A stretch of 64,000 nt of DNA, from the NCBI GenBank assembly GCA_963676415.1, contig OY781097.1, positions 558,001 through 622,000 of the forward strand. The letters run 5' to 3'. This document shows positions 8,468-18,100 of this stretch, one piece after another. The position numbers were made by a program, and so were the translations under genes. The notes under the pieces are model-generated. The model saw only the letters and a list, made by a program, of their open reading frames with translations, was not told the DNA's origin and did no database searches. Positions within the stretch are counted from its first letter, which is position 1; each line of letters starts with the position of its first letter. The stretch comes from G963662905 sp963676415 (GTDB lineage Bacteria > Bacteroidota > Bacteroidia > Bacteroidales > WRLA01).

Positions 8468-11400
8468 ATGAAAAAATTTACTTTAGTTTTTTTGAGCGCT
8501 TTCTTCTTTCTGGCCTTCCAGATTGGATTGAAGGCGCAAAGTGAAATCTACCTTGAGGGATTTGACTCTGACCTGGGTGCTACAAGCCAGCAATCCATTA
8601 CAGGTGCAGAAGCATGGGATTGGGCAAACTACGGAACAGACCCGGGTTGCGCCAAAATGAGCGGCTATAACAGCGGCGCTCAGGACAATGAAGACTGGCT
8701 GATTACCAATGTGATTGATTGCAATGGTTACACCAATGTAACTTTAAAGTTTAATCATGCCCGTAATTACGAAGATAACAGCGGACTCTTTGTTCTTATC
8801 TCCAATGATTACGATGGAGTAAGCAACCCAAACACCAATGGAACCTGGACAGACCTAACCGGTCAGTTTACTTTCCCTGCTTCCGGAGGCTGGAGCTTTA
8901 TTGATGCCGGTACGGTTGATATCAATGCTTATGTGGGCGCCACAACCTATATTGCTTTTAAATATACCAGCACAACAGCCGGTGCATCAACATGGGAAGT
9001 GGACAGTGTTTATGTTGCAGGTGAACAATCACTGGATGCATTTATTGCAGGATCATTCAACAGTTGGAATGGCGCCGACCCGGCGTACCAAATGGAAATG
9101 AATGCCAATGGAGTGGCAACCCTTACCAAAAACCTCGGTGCAGGAACCCATGAATACAAATTCGTAAATGGTGGCAATTGGTATCCTTCTGGCGACAATC
9201 AGATTATTGATCTCACTGCTGCTACGGATGTTACATGGCGAGCCAATACGACGGACAATTTGGTTACGCATACAGCTCCTGTTGTTGCAGGAAGCTTTTT
9301 CGAAGCAATGGGTCAGGGATCAAACTGGGAGCCAACCAACCTTGCAGGTGAAATGAGCGATCCTGATGGCGATGATATTTTTGAACTTGAACTTACCATT
9401 CCTTCTGGAAACTGGGAGTTCAAAGTTACGCTTAACCACAACTGGGATCAAAGTACGGGTGGAAATATCGGGTTCACATCAGACGGAACCACTCCTACAA
9501 TTTTCACCTATGATATGTCCAATAACCAAAGTGGCACAACTGCTCCTCCTCCTCCATCTGCTACAATTACTTTTATCGTTGATGATTCCCAAAACCAAAC
9601 CTTTGCAGGTTTCTACCTGAAAGGAAGCTGGGATGCCGACGGTCAATACGACCCATCATGGAACGGTGGTGCTGAACACACGCAATTTTATGATGACGGG
9701 ACCAATGGCGATGTAACTCCCAATGACCACATCTGGACATGCCAGCAGGATCTTGTTTCCGATGGTGGCGCTAACACCTGGGAATGGGGTTTTAACGATC
9801 AGGATAACGAATGGGTAACCGGAAACTTCCAGTTTACCGTCCCTGACGACAGCCCACAAACGCTTGAATTTAACAGCTTCCCAGCTATTCCACAGCTGGT
9901 GATTACAGAAATAATGTATAACCCTCCGGAATCAGGAACCGACTCACTCGAATTTATAGAAATCTACAATAAAGGCACACAAGCTGCTGATTTAGGTGGT
10001 TTTGCCTTTGGCGAAGGTGTTGAGTTTACTTTTTATACAGGAACTACTTTGGATGCCGGAAATTTCCTTCTGGTTTCAGTTGATAGCCTGGCAATGGATG
10101 TTTCATTTGGAGTTGATGCTTATCAATGGTTTAGCGGTGGCCTTTCCAATGGTGGCGAAGATATCAGCATTATTGATGATTTCCGCCAAAGAGTTGCTTT
10201 TGTTGAGTATGACGATGCTGCTCCATGGCCAACAACACCCGATGGCGACGGACCTTCATTGACTTTCTGTGATCCTTCACAAGACAATAACGACCCGACT
10301 TTCTGGTCTGCATCAACTATGTTCCAGCTTGTAAATGCTGCCGGCGATTCCATTTGGGCTACACCCGGTACTGAATGCGACCCATGGACAGATCCTCCAA
10401 TTGCTGATTTTGATGCAAGTGCAACCAATATTTTAACAGGTGGCAGTGTTGATTTTTATGATATGTCGCAAGGTACCCCACACACATGGGCATGGACATT
10501 CAACGGTGGTGTTCCCAGTACTTCTTCAGATCAAAACCCGACAGGCATTACTTTCAGTGCTCCAGGCGTTTATGACGTTTGCCTTATTGTAACCAATGAT
10601 TTTGGAGACAATACGAAATGCGTTACCGGCTTTATTACGGTAGAAGACCCAACAGATGCCGATATCGTCATTACAGAAATTATGTACAACCCACCGGAAA
10701 GCGGTGACGATTCTCTCGAGTTTATTGAAATTTACAATAACGGCAGCAATGATGTGAACATGCGCGAATGGTATTTCGCCGAAGGAATTGAATTTGTATT
10801 CCCTGATGTTACAATTAATGCTGGAGAATATATGCTGATTGCCAAGAATGTGGAAGCTATGAACAACACTTTCGGTGTTTCTTCTTATGAATGGACTGAT
10901 GGCGGCCTCAGCAATGGCGGCGAGCTTATCCAGCTGAACGACCGTTTTGATGCCATTGCTGCTGCTGTAGAATATGACGATGGCGGCGACTGGCCAACAA
11001 CACCTGATGGCGATGGCCCTTCACTTACTTTCTGTGATCCAAGCTTAGACAATGCCCTTGCAGCAAACTGGTCTGCATCTGTTGAATTCGCTGCCATCAA
11101 CGCAGAAGGTGATTCTATTTGGGCTACCCCAGGAACAGGCTGCATGGTACTTCCTGTAGCAGATTTCACTTCGGATGTTACTGTTGTTGAAGAAGGTGGA
11201 AGCGTAAACTTCACTGACGTGTCAACTGGTGATCCTTACGAATGGTACTGGGAATTTGAAGGAGGCACTCCTGCAACATCAACCGAACAAAACCCAACAG
11301 TAACTTATGCTGCTGAAGGCACATACAATGTAAGCCTAACCGTTACCAATGATGCAGGAGAAGATATGCTGCTCGTTGAGGATTATATCACTGTTTCCAA

Positions 11401-12682
11401 TACACCTCCTCCACCGGCAGCTGATTTTGAAGCTGATGTAACGACCATCACAGTAGGTGGCACAGTTAACTTTACCGACCTGAGCCTCTACGATCCAAGC
11501 GAATGGGCATGGACATTTGATAGCGGAACTCCTGCCACATCCGATGAACAAAACCCGAGTGTTGTTTATAACACACCAGGTACTTTCACGGTAAACCTCA
11601 CTGCTACTAATACTTATGGCTCTGACGAAATGATCAAGGAAGCTTATATTACGGTGCTGCCCGAACCAAGTGGTGCAGATATTGTCATCACTGAAATCAT
11701 GTACAACCCACCGGAATCTGGCGACGACTCACTTGAATTCATTGAGCTTTACAACAAAGGTGCCGAGACAGTAAACTTAGAAGACTTCTACTTTGCTGAC
11801 GGAATCGAATTTGTATTCCCTTCCGTTGATATTGAAAGCGGAGCTTACCTGCTTGTAGCCATCAACGAAGCCGCAATGAACAGCACTTTTGGTGTAACGG
11901 CACTGCAATGGACCGATGGCGCACTGAAAAACAGCGGCGAACTTGTCCTGCTGAAAGATGCTGCCGGCGTAACAATTGATTCTGTTGAATATTCTGATGC
12001 AGAGCCATGGCCAACAGTTTGCGATGGCGACGGCCCCTCACTCACACTTTGCAACCCAAATGATGATAATGCACTGGCAGAATCATGGTCGGCAAGCACC
12101 GAATTTGCAGCAGTAAATGCAGAAAACGACACCATCTGGGCTACTCCGGGAGCCGGTTGCGAGCTTATCATGCCTATTGCTGATTTCGTAATGAGCCCCG
12201 ACAGTATTATGATGGGATTCCAAGCTCAGTTTACCGATATGTCGCAAGGAAACCCAATAAGCTGGGAATGGACCTTTGAAGGTGGTGATCCTGCTACATC
12301 AACGGATCAAAACCCAATCGTGACCTACAACGACCTGGGATATTTCGATGTAACACTGACCGTTACAAACGAAAATGGCAGCGACACCGAAACCAAAACA
12401 GACTATGTATTTGTTTATTGGATGGATGGTGTAAACGAACTTGCTGTAGCTACTTTCAGCATGTATCCAAATCCTGCACAGGATCAACTGTTTATTCAGG
12501 CAAGCACTGCCAAAGCAGAAGTATCTGTTTATAATATGGTAGGTAGCCTGATGCTGCAGCAGACCCTGACATCAGAAACAAATCAATTGAATATCGGTCA
12601 ACTTGAATCAGGAATTTATCTCGTACAGATGAAAGACCAAACTTCAGGAGCTATATTCACCGAAAAACTGATTATTAAATAA
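8468..12682 (+). CDS. T9SS-secreted multidomain protein with lamin-tail and PKD domains
   Basis: A 1404-residue exported protein. Signal peptide 1-24 (cleavage after GLKAQ); a choice-of-anchor-J-like beta-sandwich (~25-185, with NEDWLITNVI and TWEVDSVYVAG); a glycogen/starch-binding-like module (~188-360, starting DAFIAGSFNSWNG); another beta module (~370-470); then three lamin-tail domains starting at residues 477, 733 and 1072, each opening ITEIMYNPPESG and containing DGDGPSLT; PKD domains at ~642, 896, 983 and 1236; and a T9SS sorting domain from ~1329 (FSMYPNPAQDQLF) to the end. The lamin-tail units are related to those of the gene at 15112. A surface structural or carbohydrate-binding role is likely, but no enzyme domain is visible. 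Confidence 0.85.
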   Translation: MKKFTLVFLSAFFFLAFQIGLKAQSEIYLEGFDSDLGATSQQSITGAEAWDWANYGTDPGCAKMSGYNSGAQDNEDWLITNVIDCNGYTNVTLKFNHARNYEDNSGLFVLISNDYDGVSNPNTNGTWTDLTGQFTFPASGGWSFIDAGTVDINAYVGATTYIAFKYTSTTAGASTWEVDSVYVAGEQSLDAFIAGSFNSWNGADPAYQMEMNANGVATLTKNLGAGTHEYKFVNGGNWYPSGDNQIIDLTAATDVTWRANTTDNLVTHTAPVVAGSFFEAMGQGSNWEPTNLAGEMSDPDGDDIFELELTIPSGNWEFKVTLNHNWDQSTGGNIGFTSDGTTPTIFTYDMSNNQSGTTAPPPPSATITFIVDDSQNQTFAGFYLKGSWDADGQYDPSWNGGAEHTQFYDDGTNGDVTPNDHIWTCQQDLVSDGGANTWEWGFNDQDNEWVTGNFQFTVPDDSPQTLEFNSFPAIPQLVITEIMYNPPESGTDSLEFIEIYNKGTQAADLGGFAFGEGVEFTFYTGTTLDAGNFLLVSVDSLAMDVSFGVDAYQWFSGGLSNGGEDISIIDDFRQRVAFVEYDDAAPWPTTPDGDGPSLTFCDPSQDNNDPTFWSASTMFQLVNAAGDSIWATPGTECDPWTDPPIADFDASATNILTGGSVDFYDMSQGTPHTWAWTFNGGVPSTSSDQNPTGITFSAPGVYDVCLIVTNDFGDNTKCVTGFITVEDPTDADIVITEIMYNPPESGDDSLEFIEIYNNGSNDVNMREWYFAEGIEFVFPDVTINAGEYMLIAKNVEAMNNTFGVSSYEWTDGGLSNGGELIQLNDRFDAIAAAVEYDDGGDWPTTPDGDGPSLTFCDPSLDNALAANWSASVEFAAINAEGDSIWATPGTGCMVLPVADFTSDVTVVEEGGSVNFTDVSTGDPYEWYWEFEGGTPATSTEQNPTVTYAAEGTYNVSLTVTNDAGEDMLLVEDYITVSNTPPPPAADFEADVTTITVGGTVNFTDLSLYDPSEWAWTFDSGTPATSDEQNPSVVYNTPGTFTVNLTATNTYGSDEMIKEAYITVLPEPSGADIVITEIMYNPPESGDDSLEFIELYNKGAETVNLEDFYFADGIEFVFPSVDIESGAYLLVAINEAAMNSTFGVTALQWTDGALKNSGELVLLKDAAGVTIDSVEYSDAEPWPTVCDGDGPSLTLCNPNDDNALAESWSASTEFAAVNAENDTIWATPGAGCELIMPIADFVMSPDSIMMGFQAQFTDMSQGNPISWEWTFEGGDPATSTDQNPIVTYNDLGYFDVTLTVTNENGSDTETKTDYVFVYWMDGVNELAVATFSMYPNPAQDQLFIQASTAKAEVSVYNMVGSLMLQQTLTSETNQLNIGQLESGIYLVQMKDQTSGAIFTEKLIIK

Positions 12683-12702
12683 GACAAACAATAAATCAAT
12701 TT

Positions 12703-12738
12703 AAAACCAGACAGGCTTCATCGCGTGTCTGGTTTTTT
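12703..12738 (+). terminator. Terminator after the 1404-residue protein gene
   Basis: AAAACCAGACA pairs with TGTCTGGTTTT, 12-base loop, then a T-run. It separates this gene from the next plus-strand gene 74 bases on. Confidence 0.85.
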
Positions 12739-12756
12739 CACCTTAAAACTAACACA

Positions 12757-14394
12757 ATGAAAAGAACCTTACTTTTTATTTTTGCTTCAGTCCTGTTTAT
12801 GGGACTTAACGCACAAAACCTGGTAACAAACCCCGGTCTGGAAGAATGGACTGATGATGTAACACCTGTTGGTTGGACAAAAGCCGAAAACATTTCGAAA
12901 AGTGATGCCATGGTGCACAGCGGAACTTATTCAGCCATGCAAACTTCTGCTGACGGCACACAGGATTTCCAACAAGACATTGCCGGCATTACCGGTGGTG
13001 TAGAATACACTATTTCGTATTGGTATTACGACAATGATGCCGCAGCACGTACACGCATCTGGTCATACTGGATGGATGCAGAAGGTACTTATCTTGATGA
13101 CAACGAAGACGTTCTTCGTCCTTCAAACACATATTCAGAAGACAATGATGCGTGGCAGCAATTCAACGTAAGCCTTGTAGCTCCTGCAAATGCAGCACAG
13201 TTCCGCTTTGAAGTACGTGTTTACAAACAGGACGGTGCCACAGGTGGTGCCGTTTATTATGATGATTTTACTTTGGAAGGCGGATCCCTGCTCCCTGAGC
13301 CCACAAACTATCCAACAGATTTTGCTGCAATGGCCAATGGCCTGAACATCAACCTCAGCTGGACAGATGCTACCGGTGAACAACTGCCTTCAGCTTATCT
13401 GATCCTTGCCGCTGCTCCGGGTGCTGAACTGCCCAATGTGGAAGACGGAACACCTATTGCCGACGACACAGACCTCAGCGATGGTGTTGGCGCACTCAAT
13501 ATCACACAAGGGACCCAAATGGCAGCCTTTACTGACCTGAATGCAGCTACCAATTATCATTTCGAAATTTATCCCTACACTAATGGTGGCGAAAACATTA
13601 ATTATAAAAATGACGGCATGGCTCCTGAAACAGAAGCTACAACTTCTGATGTGGAAGTATTGAGCTTCACAGATTTCAATGACATGACCTGGGGTGACTG
13701 GACTATTTATGATGTTACAGGCAACTTGGGCTGGAGCATTTCCGATAAATTTGGCATTGACGACAGTCCATGTGCAAAAGCAACCGGTTATGAAGGCGCA
13801 GCAGAAATTAATGAAGACTGGCTTATCTCTGCCCCATTCAATGCATCAGCCAAAGCAAGCCTAAGCCTTGAGTTCTATAATGCCAAAAATTATAACGGGC
13901 CGGACCTCCAACTTATGGTTTCTGAAGACTATGATGGCGCATCTGATCCAAATGGATTCAACTGGACTGAAGTAGACTTCACTCCATCTTCGGGAAGCTG
14001 GGATTGGACTTTTGGTGGGACCCTCGATCTCAGCGGTTTTTCTTCTGAAGAGCTTTATATCGCTTTCCTGTTTACCTCTACTGATTCTGAATCAGCTACA
14101 TGGGAACTGGACAACATCAAAGTACTGGGTTCAGGAACAATTTCTGTCGAAGAAATGAACAAAGCCGGCCTTAGTGTTTATCCAAACCCTGCCAACGACA
14201 TCCTCAACATCAAGAGCGAAAACGCACAGGAAATCAATATCTATAATATTGCAGGCCAAAAAGTTATGAATGCCCTCACAAATTCAGGAACAACAAGCTT
14301 TTCTGTTGAAACCCTGGAAGCTGGTATTTATATGATCGAAAGCATTGATATGAACACTGCAAAACGCACAACTTCAAAACTCATTGTTCGATAG
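12757..14394 (+). CDS. T9SS-secreted protein with carbohydrate-binding-like and choice-of-anchor domains
   Basis: A 545-residue protein. Signal peptide 1-20 (FMGLNAQ); residues ~21-175 start NLVTNPGLEEWTDD and end VYYDDFTLEGG, the pattern of a CBM4/9-like jelly roll; ~180-300 look like a fibronectin-III-like domain; ~305-465 form a choice-of-anchor J-like domain (NEDWLISAPF ... TWELDNIKVLG) related to the N-terminal domain of the preceding protein; ~472-545 are a T9SS type A sorting domain (LSVYPNPANDILN ... SKLIVR). The start codon is only 18 bases after the terminator of the preceding gene, so it probably depends on read-through or an unseen promoter. Likely a surface-attached glycan-binding protein; ligand unknown. 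Confidence 0.8.
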   Translation: MKRTLLFIFASVLFMGLNAQNLVTNPGLEEWTDDVTPVGWTKAENISKSDAMVHSGTYSAMQTSADGTQDFQQDIAGITGGVEYTISYWYYDNDAAARTRIWSYWMDAEGTYLDDNEDVLRPSNTYSEDNDAWQQFNVSLVAPANAAQFRFEVRVYKQDGATGGAVYYDDFTLEGGSLLPEPTNYPTDFAAMANGLNINLSWTDATGEQLPSAYLILAAAPGAELPNVEDGTPIADDTDLSDGVGALNITQGTQMAAFTDLNAATNYHFEIYPYTNGGENINYKNDGMAPETEATTSDVEVLSFTDFNDMTWGDWTIYDVTGNLGWSISDKFGIDDSPCAKATGYEGAAEINEDWLISAPFNASAKASLSLEFYNAKNYNGPDLQLMVSEDYDGASDPNGFNWTEVDFTPSSGSWDWTFGGTLDLSGFSSEELYIAFLFTSTDSESATWELDNIKVLGSGTISVEEMNKAGLSVYPNPANDILNIKSENAQEINIYNIAGQKVMNALTNSGTTSFSVETLEAGIYMIESIDMNTAKRTTSKLIVR

Positions 14395-14415
14395 CACAAG
14401 CAATCTGATATTTCC

Positions 14416-14449
14416 AAAACCGCTCAGCACTTCGCCGGGCGGTTTTTTT
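14416..14449 (+). terminator. Terminator after the 545-residue protein gene
   Basis: AAAACCGC (14416-14423) pairs with GCGGTTTT, followed by a run of T residues to 14449. Confidence 0.75.
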
Positions 14450-14603
14450 GTGGTTCTACAAGGAATTTCGTGGGCAATGATAATGCTTAAAATTAAATAC
14501 TAAGCAGATATTTGGAAATAAGATGCTTAATAAAACAGTAGAGGTCAGTATGTAGGTGCATATAAGTTTTGGCAAATCATAAAAACGATAATGATTTGCT
14601 ATT

Positions 14604-14647
14604 GAGTAACACAGATTTCGATGCCGAAGCTTCGGCATCGAAATGAC
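14604..14647 (-). repeat. Dispersed intergenic repeat, copy A, with 28-bp perfect palindrome
   Basis: On the minus strand this reads GTCATTTCGA, a palindromic core, then GAAATCTGTGTTACTC. The core 14616-14643 is a perfect 28-bp inverted repeat without a loop. GTCATTYCGA...GRAATCTGT is a shape I recognise from dispersed intergenic repeats of Bacteroidota genomes. A second copy in the other orientation lies at 14742. Confidence 0.6.
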
Positions 14648-14665
14648 CTTTTGTTGTGTTCAAGT

Positions 14666-14722
14666 GGCAAATGCGGCGAGGACACAATAGTTTATCTCAA
14701 ATAGGTCCTCGCCTCATTTGCC
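14666..14722. repeat. Long imperfect hairpin (18-bp arms)
   Basis: Arms 14666-14683 and 14705-14722 pair with one mismatch around a 21-base loop; the arms read GGCAAATG-C-GGCGAGGAC and its complement. They sit between the two dispersed-repeat copies and could fold in DNA or in transcripts from either strand. Confidence 0.75.
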
Positions 14723-14741
14723 CTAAGACTTTTTAAAACCC

Positions 14742-14800
14742 GTCATTCCGACAAAGTTTTCCGATGCATGAGGAAGGCTTTGGAGGAATCTGTTTGAAAT
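14742..14800 (+). repeat. Dispersed intergenic repeat, copy B
   Basis: Begins GTCATTCCGACAAAG and ends GGAGGAATCTGTTTGAAATAG, the same outline as copy A in opposite orientation. Coding potential is absent. Confidence 0.5.
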
Positions 14801-14842
14801 AGCATTCAAATTTCTTTCCACGAAATTCCGTGTAGAACCTTT

Positions 14843-14875
14843 TTTGTTTTCATAATAATAATTCATTTATCTTTG
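14843..14875 (+). promoter_or_regulatory. Promoter of the lamin-tail repeat protein gene
   Basis: TTTG (14843-14846), 21 bases, TATCTTTG (14868-14875): a full match to the Bacteroidota consensus. It implies a leader of about 230 bases before the gene at 15112, in which no convincing gene is seen. Confidence 0.6.
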
Positions 14876-15111
14876 TTTATTAAGAACCCATCTACTTTGA
14901 ATTATTGAATTGATTTTCTGCAATTTAAATATTGCAGTAGCATTCAGGCATACGGATACAAACGGATCTTGGCAAAAAACCAACACTTACGAAATTAATG
15001 CCGTTTTACCCGTCGATAAACAAACCAATTCTTTAGTCCAGAGTATAAATGATGAGGCAACCCTTGTTTGGTTGATTGGTTTAATTTATAGACTATAAAG
15101 GTCCCAAAACA

Positions 15112-18100
15112 ATGATTATGAAATCACAGTTATACACTCCCAAATCAAAGTCTTTTGCTTTATTACTCCTGAGAATTTTGCTTCTGTTGTCCCTTCCTGT
15201 TCAGCAGCTCATTGCTGATGAATCAGACATCATGATTACCGAAATCATGTACAATCCTCCTGAAGACAATACAGATTCGCTTGAATTTATAGAGCTTTAC
15301 AACAATGGGGATAACGACGTGGTGCTCACAGGTTTTTATTTCAGTGCCGGGATTGGATATACTTTTCCTGATTTCACACTGGCTGCCGGGGCATACGTCG
15401 TGCTTGCTTTTGATTCTGTGGCCATATGGAACAGTTTTGCTGTAGAGGCCTTTCAGTGGAATTCGAGCGGGTTGAACAACAGCGGTGAACTGATTGAGCT
15501 TAAAAATCCTTCAGGCCAAATTATCGACCAGGTTTATTATGACGATTCCTACCCCTGGCCTTCAGAAGCTGATGGTGATGGGCCTTCGCTGGAATTTTGC
15601 GATTATAATTTAGACAACAGTTTGGGCGCCAATTGGTCGGCAGCCACCTATTACCAAATCAAGAATGCTGCCGGAGACTCCATCTGGTGTACGCCAGGCG
15701 AGTATTGCAATCCCTGGTACGAAGCGCCCATCAGCGATTTTGAAGCCAGTCAAACTGATATCCTGCCCGGCTGGAGTATTGATTTTACCGACTTCACACA
15801 AGGAAATCCCGACAGCTGGTCGTGGTCTTTTAGCGGCGGCCAACCTGCTGCATCCACAGAGCAAAACCCTCAGGGCATTGTGTATGACAATCCAGGAACA
15901 TTTGAAGTTTGCCTCACTACTACCAATGCTTATGGTTCTGACACGGAATGCAAATCGGCCTACATAACAGTAAGCAGCCCGCCCAATGCGGAGATCATCA
16001 TCACCGAAATTATGTACAATTCACCGGATGCCGATATTGATTCCCTTGAATTTATTGAGCTCTACAATACCGGCCCCGATCATGTTAATTTGGAATCATG
16101 GACTATCAGCGAAGCAGTAAATTTCACTTTCGGAAATGTTGTGCTTAATGCAGGCCTTCGGCTGATTGTTGCCAAAGATCCAGAAGCCATTCAAAATACT
16201 TTTGGAATATCATCTTATGACTGGAACGGCTCCTTAAACAATACGGCAGCCACTATTTTATTAAAAGACAATTATGGTGTTGTGCGCGACAGTGTCCGTT
16301 ATTCGGATGCTGCACCCTGGCCAGCCCGCTGTGATGGCGACGGGCCATCGCTCACTCTTTGCAATCCTTCTCTCGATAATGCTTTGGCATCGTCATGGAG
16401 CGCATCAACCGAAGTGCGGGCAATCCTGAACAATGGCGATACCGTTTACGCCACACCGCTAACAGGATGCTTGTACCCACCGGGTGCCGACTTTGTTGCA
16501 GACCAAACCGATATCTATACAGGTACAACGGTTCAGTTTACCGATCTTTCTACGAATAATCCTGCAAGCTGGGAATGGACTTTTGAAGGAGGCAATCCGG
16601 CCACATCCACACAGCAGAACCCACAGGTAATCTATGAAAACACAGGACATTTTATGGTAAACCTCAAGGTGAGCAATGCCGATGGAAGCGATTCGCTCAT
16701 GCGTGAAAATTATATACACGTAGTCAGTGCGCCCAGCGGAGCCAATCTTGTCATTACTGAAATGATGTACAACCCACCGGATGCCAATACCGATTCACTG
16801 GAATTTATTGAGATATTAAATGCCGGTGATGATATTGTGAACATGCAGGGATTTTATTTTGATGAGGGCATCAATTTCACCTTTCCTGATTACGACTTGC
16901 AAGCCGGATCAAGGATTTTGGTTTCGCGCTATGCCGATATTTTTCATGATTTTTATGGCGTTGCTTCCCTGCAATGGGAAAGCGGCGTACTCAACAGCGA
17001 TGGCGAATTAGTTTTATTGAAAGACGCTGCAGGTGTAACGCTTGACTCTGTTGTTTATTCCCCGTTTGAGCCCTGGCCTGAACGTTGCGCCGGGCATGGC
17101 CCTTCCCTTACCCTTTGCGATCCATCCCTCGATAATGCTTTGCCAGAATCATGGAGTGCCTCCGAAGAATTTGTGGGCCTGCTCACCGATGGAGATTCGG
17201 TTTATGCATCACCCGGCACGGGATGTATTTATTATCCGCAAGCAGATTTCACCGCAGACACAAACCGTATTTTCGAAAATGGCACGATCCAATTTACGGA
17301 TAGATCAGGAAATGTACCCAATACCTGGTACTGGGAATTTGAAGGAGGAAGCCCCGCCACATCCACTGAAGAAAATCCGCTCATCACATATAACGAAGCC
17401 GGGATTTACGATGTAAAACTCAAGGTAAACAATGTTTATGGCATCGATTCAGTGCTGCGCGAAGGCTACATCAGCGTACTGCGCGACCCTGCAATTTACA
17501 AAATTACTATTACCGAAATAATGTATAATTCCCCCGATGCAGATACTGATTCTCTGGACTTTATTGAGATTTACAACAATGGCGACAAGGCTGTAAACTT
17601 AGAAGGTTTTTACTTTGATGAAGGTATCGATTATACTTTCCCGGATTACGATTTTCTTCCTGGCGACTACTACCTTATCTGCAAGGACGATACAGCTTTC
17701 AGGAACTTCTTTGGTGTTGTTGCACAGGAATGGAAAGGCAATCTGGTCAATTCAGGAGAAGACATCATCCTGATAGACAATTTTGGCAGCATGATGGACA
17801 GTTTGGTTTATGCTGACACACTCCCCTGGCCTCCTGAATGCGATGGTGACGGCCCATCGCTGACCCTCTGCAATCCGGATGAAGACAATGCTTTGGCAAC
17901 AAGTTGGCGCCCTTCCGAAGAATTTCAAGGAATTTTGAGCAATGAAAAATCGGTCTATGCATCACCCGGAACGGCTTGTATGTTTGCCCCAAAAGTTAAT
18001 TTTTCTGCCAATACTACAAATATAGAAGAAGGAGGCAGCGTTCAATTTACTGACTTGACTGAAAATAATCCTACGCAGTGGTATTGGGAATTTCCGGGAG

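Noticed and set aside
14910..15098. 62-codon frame in the leader of the lamin-tail gene
   Set aside because: It needs a TTG start, has no recognisable domain or signal, and may be chance; kept only as leader sequence.
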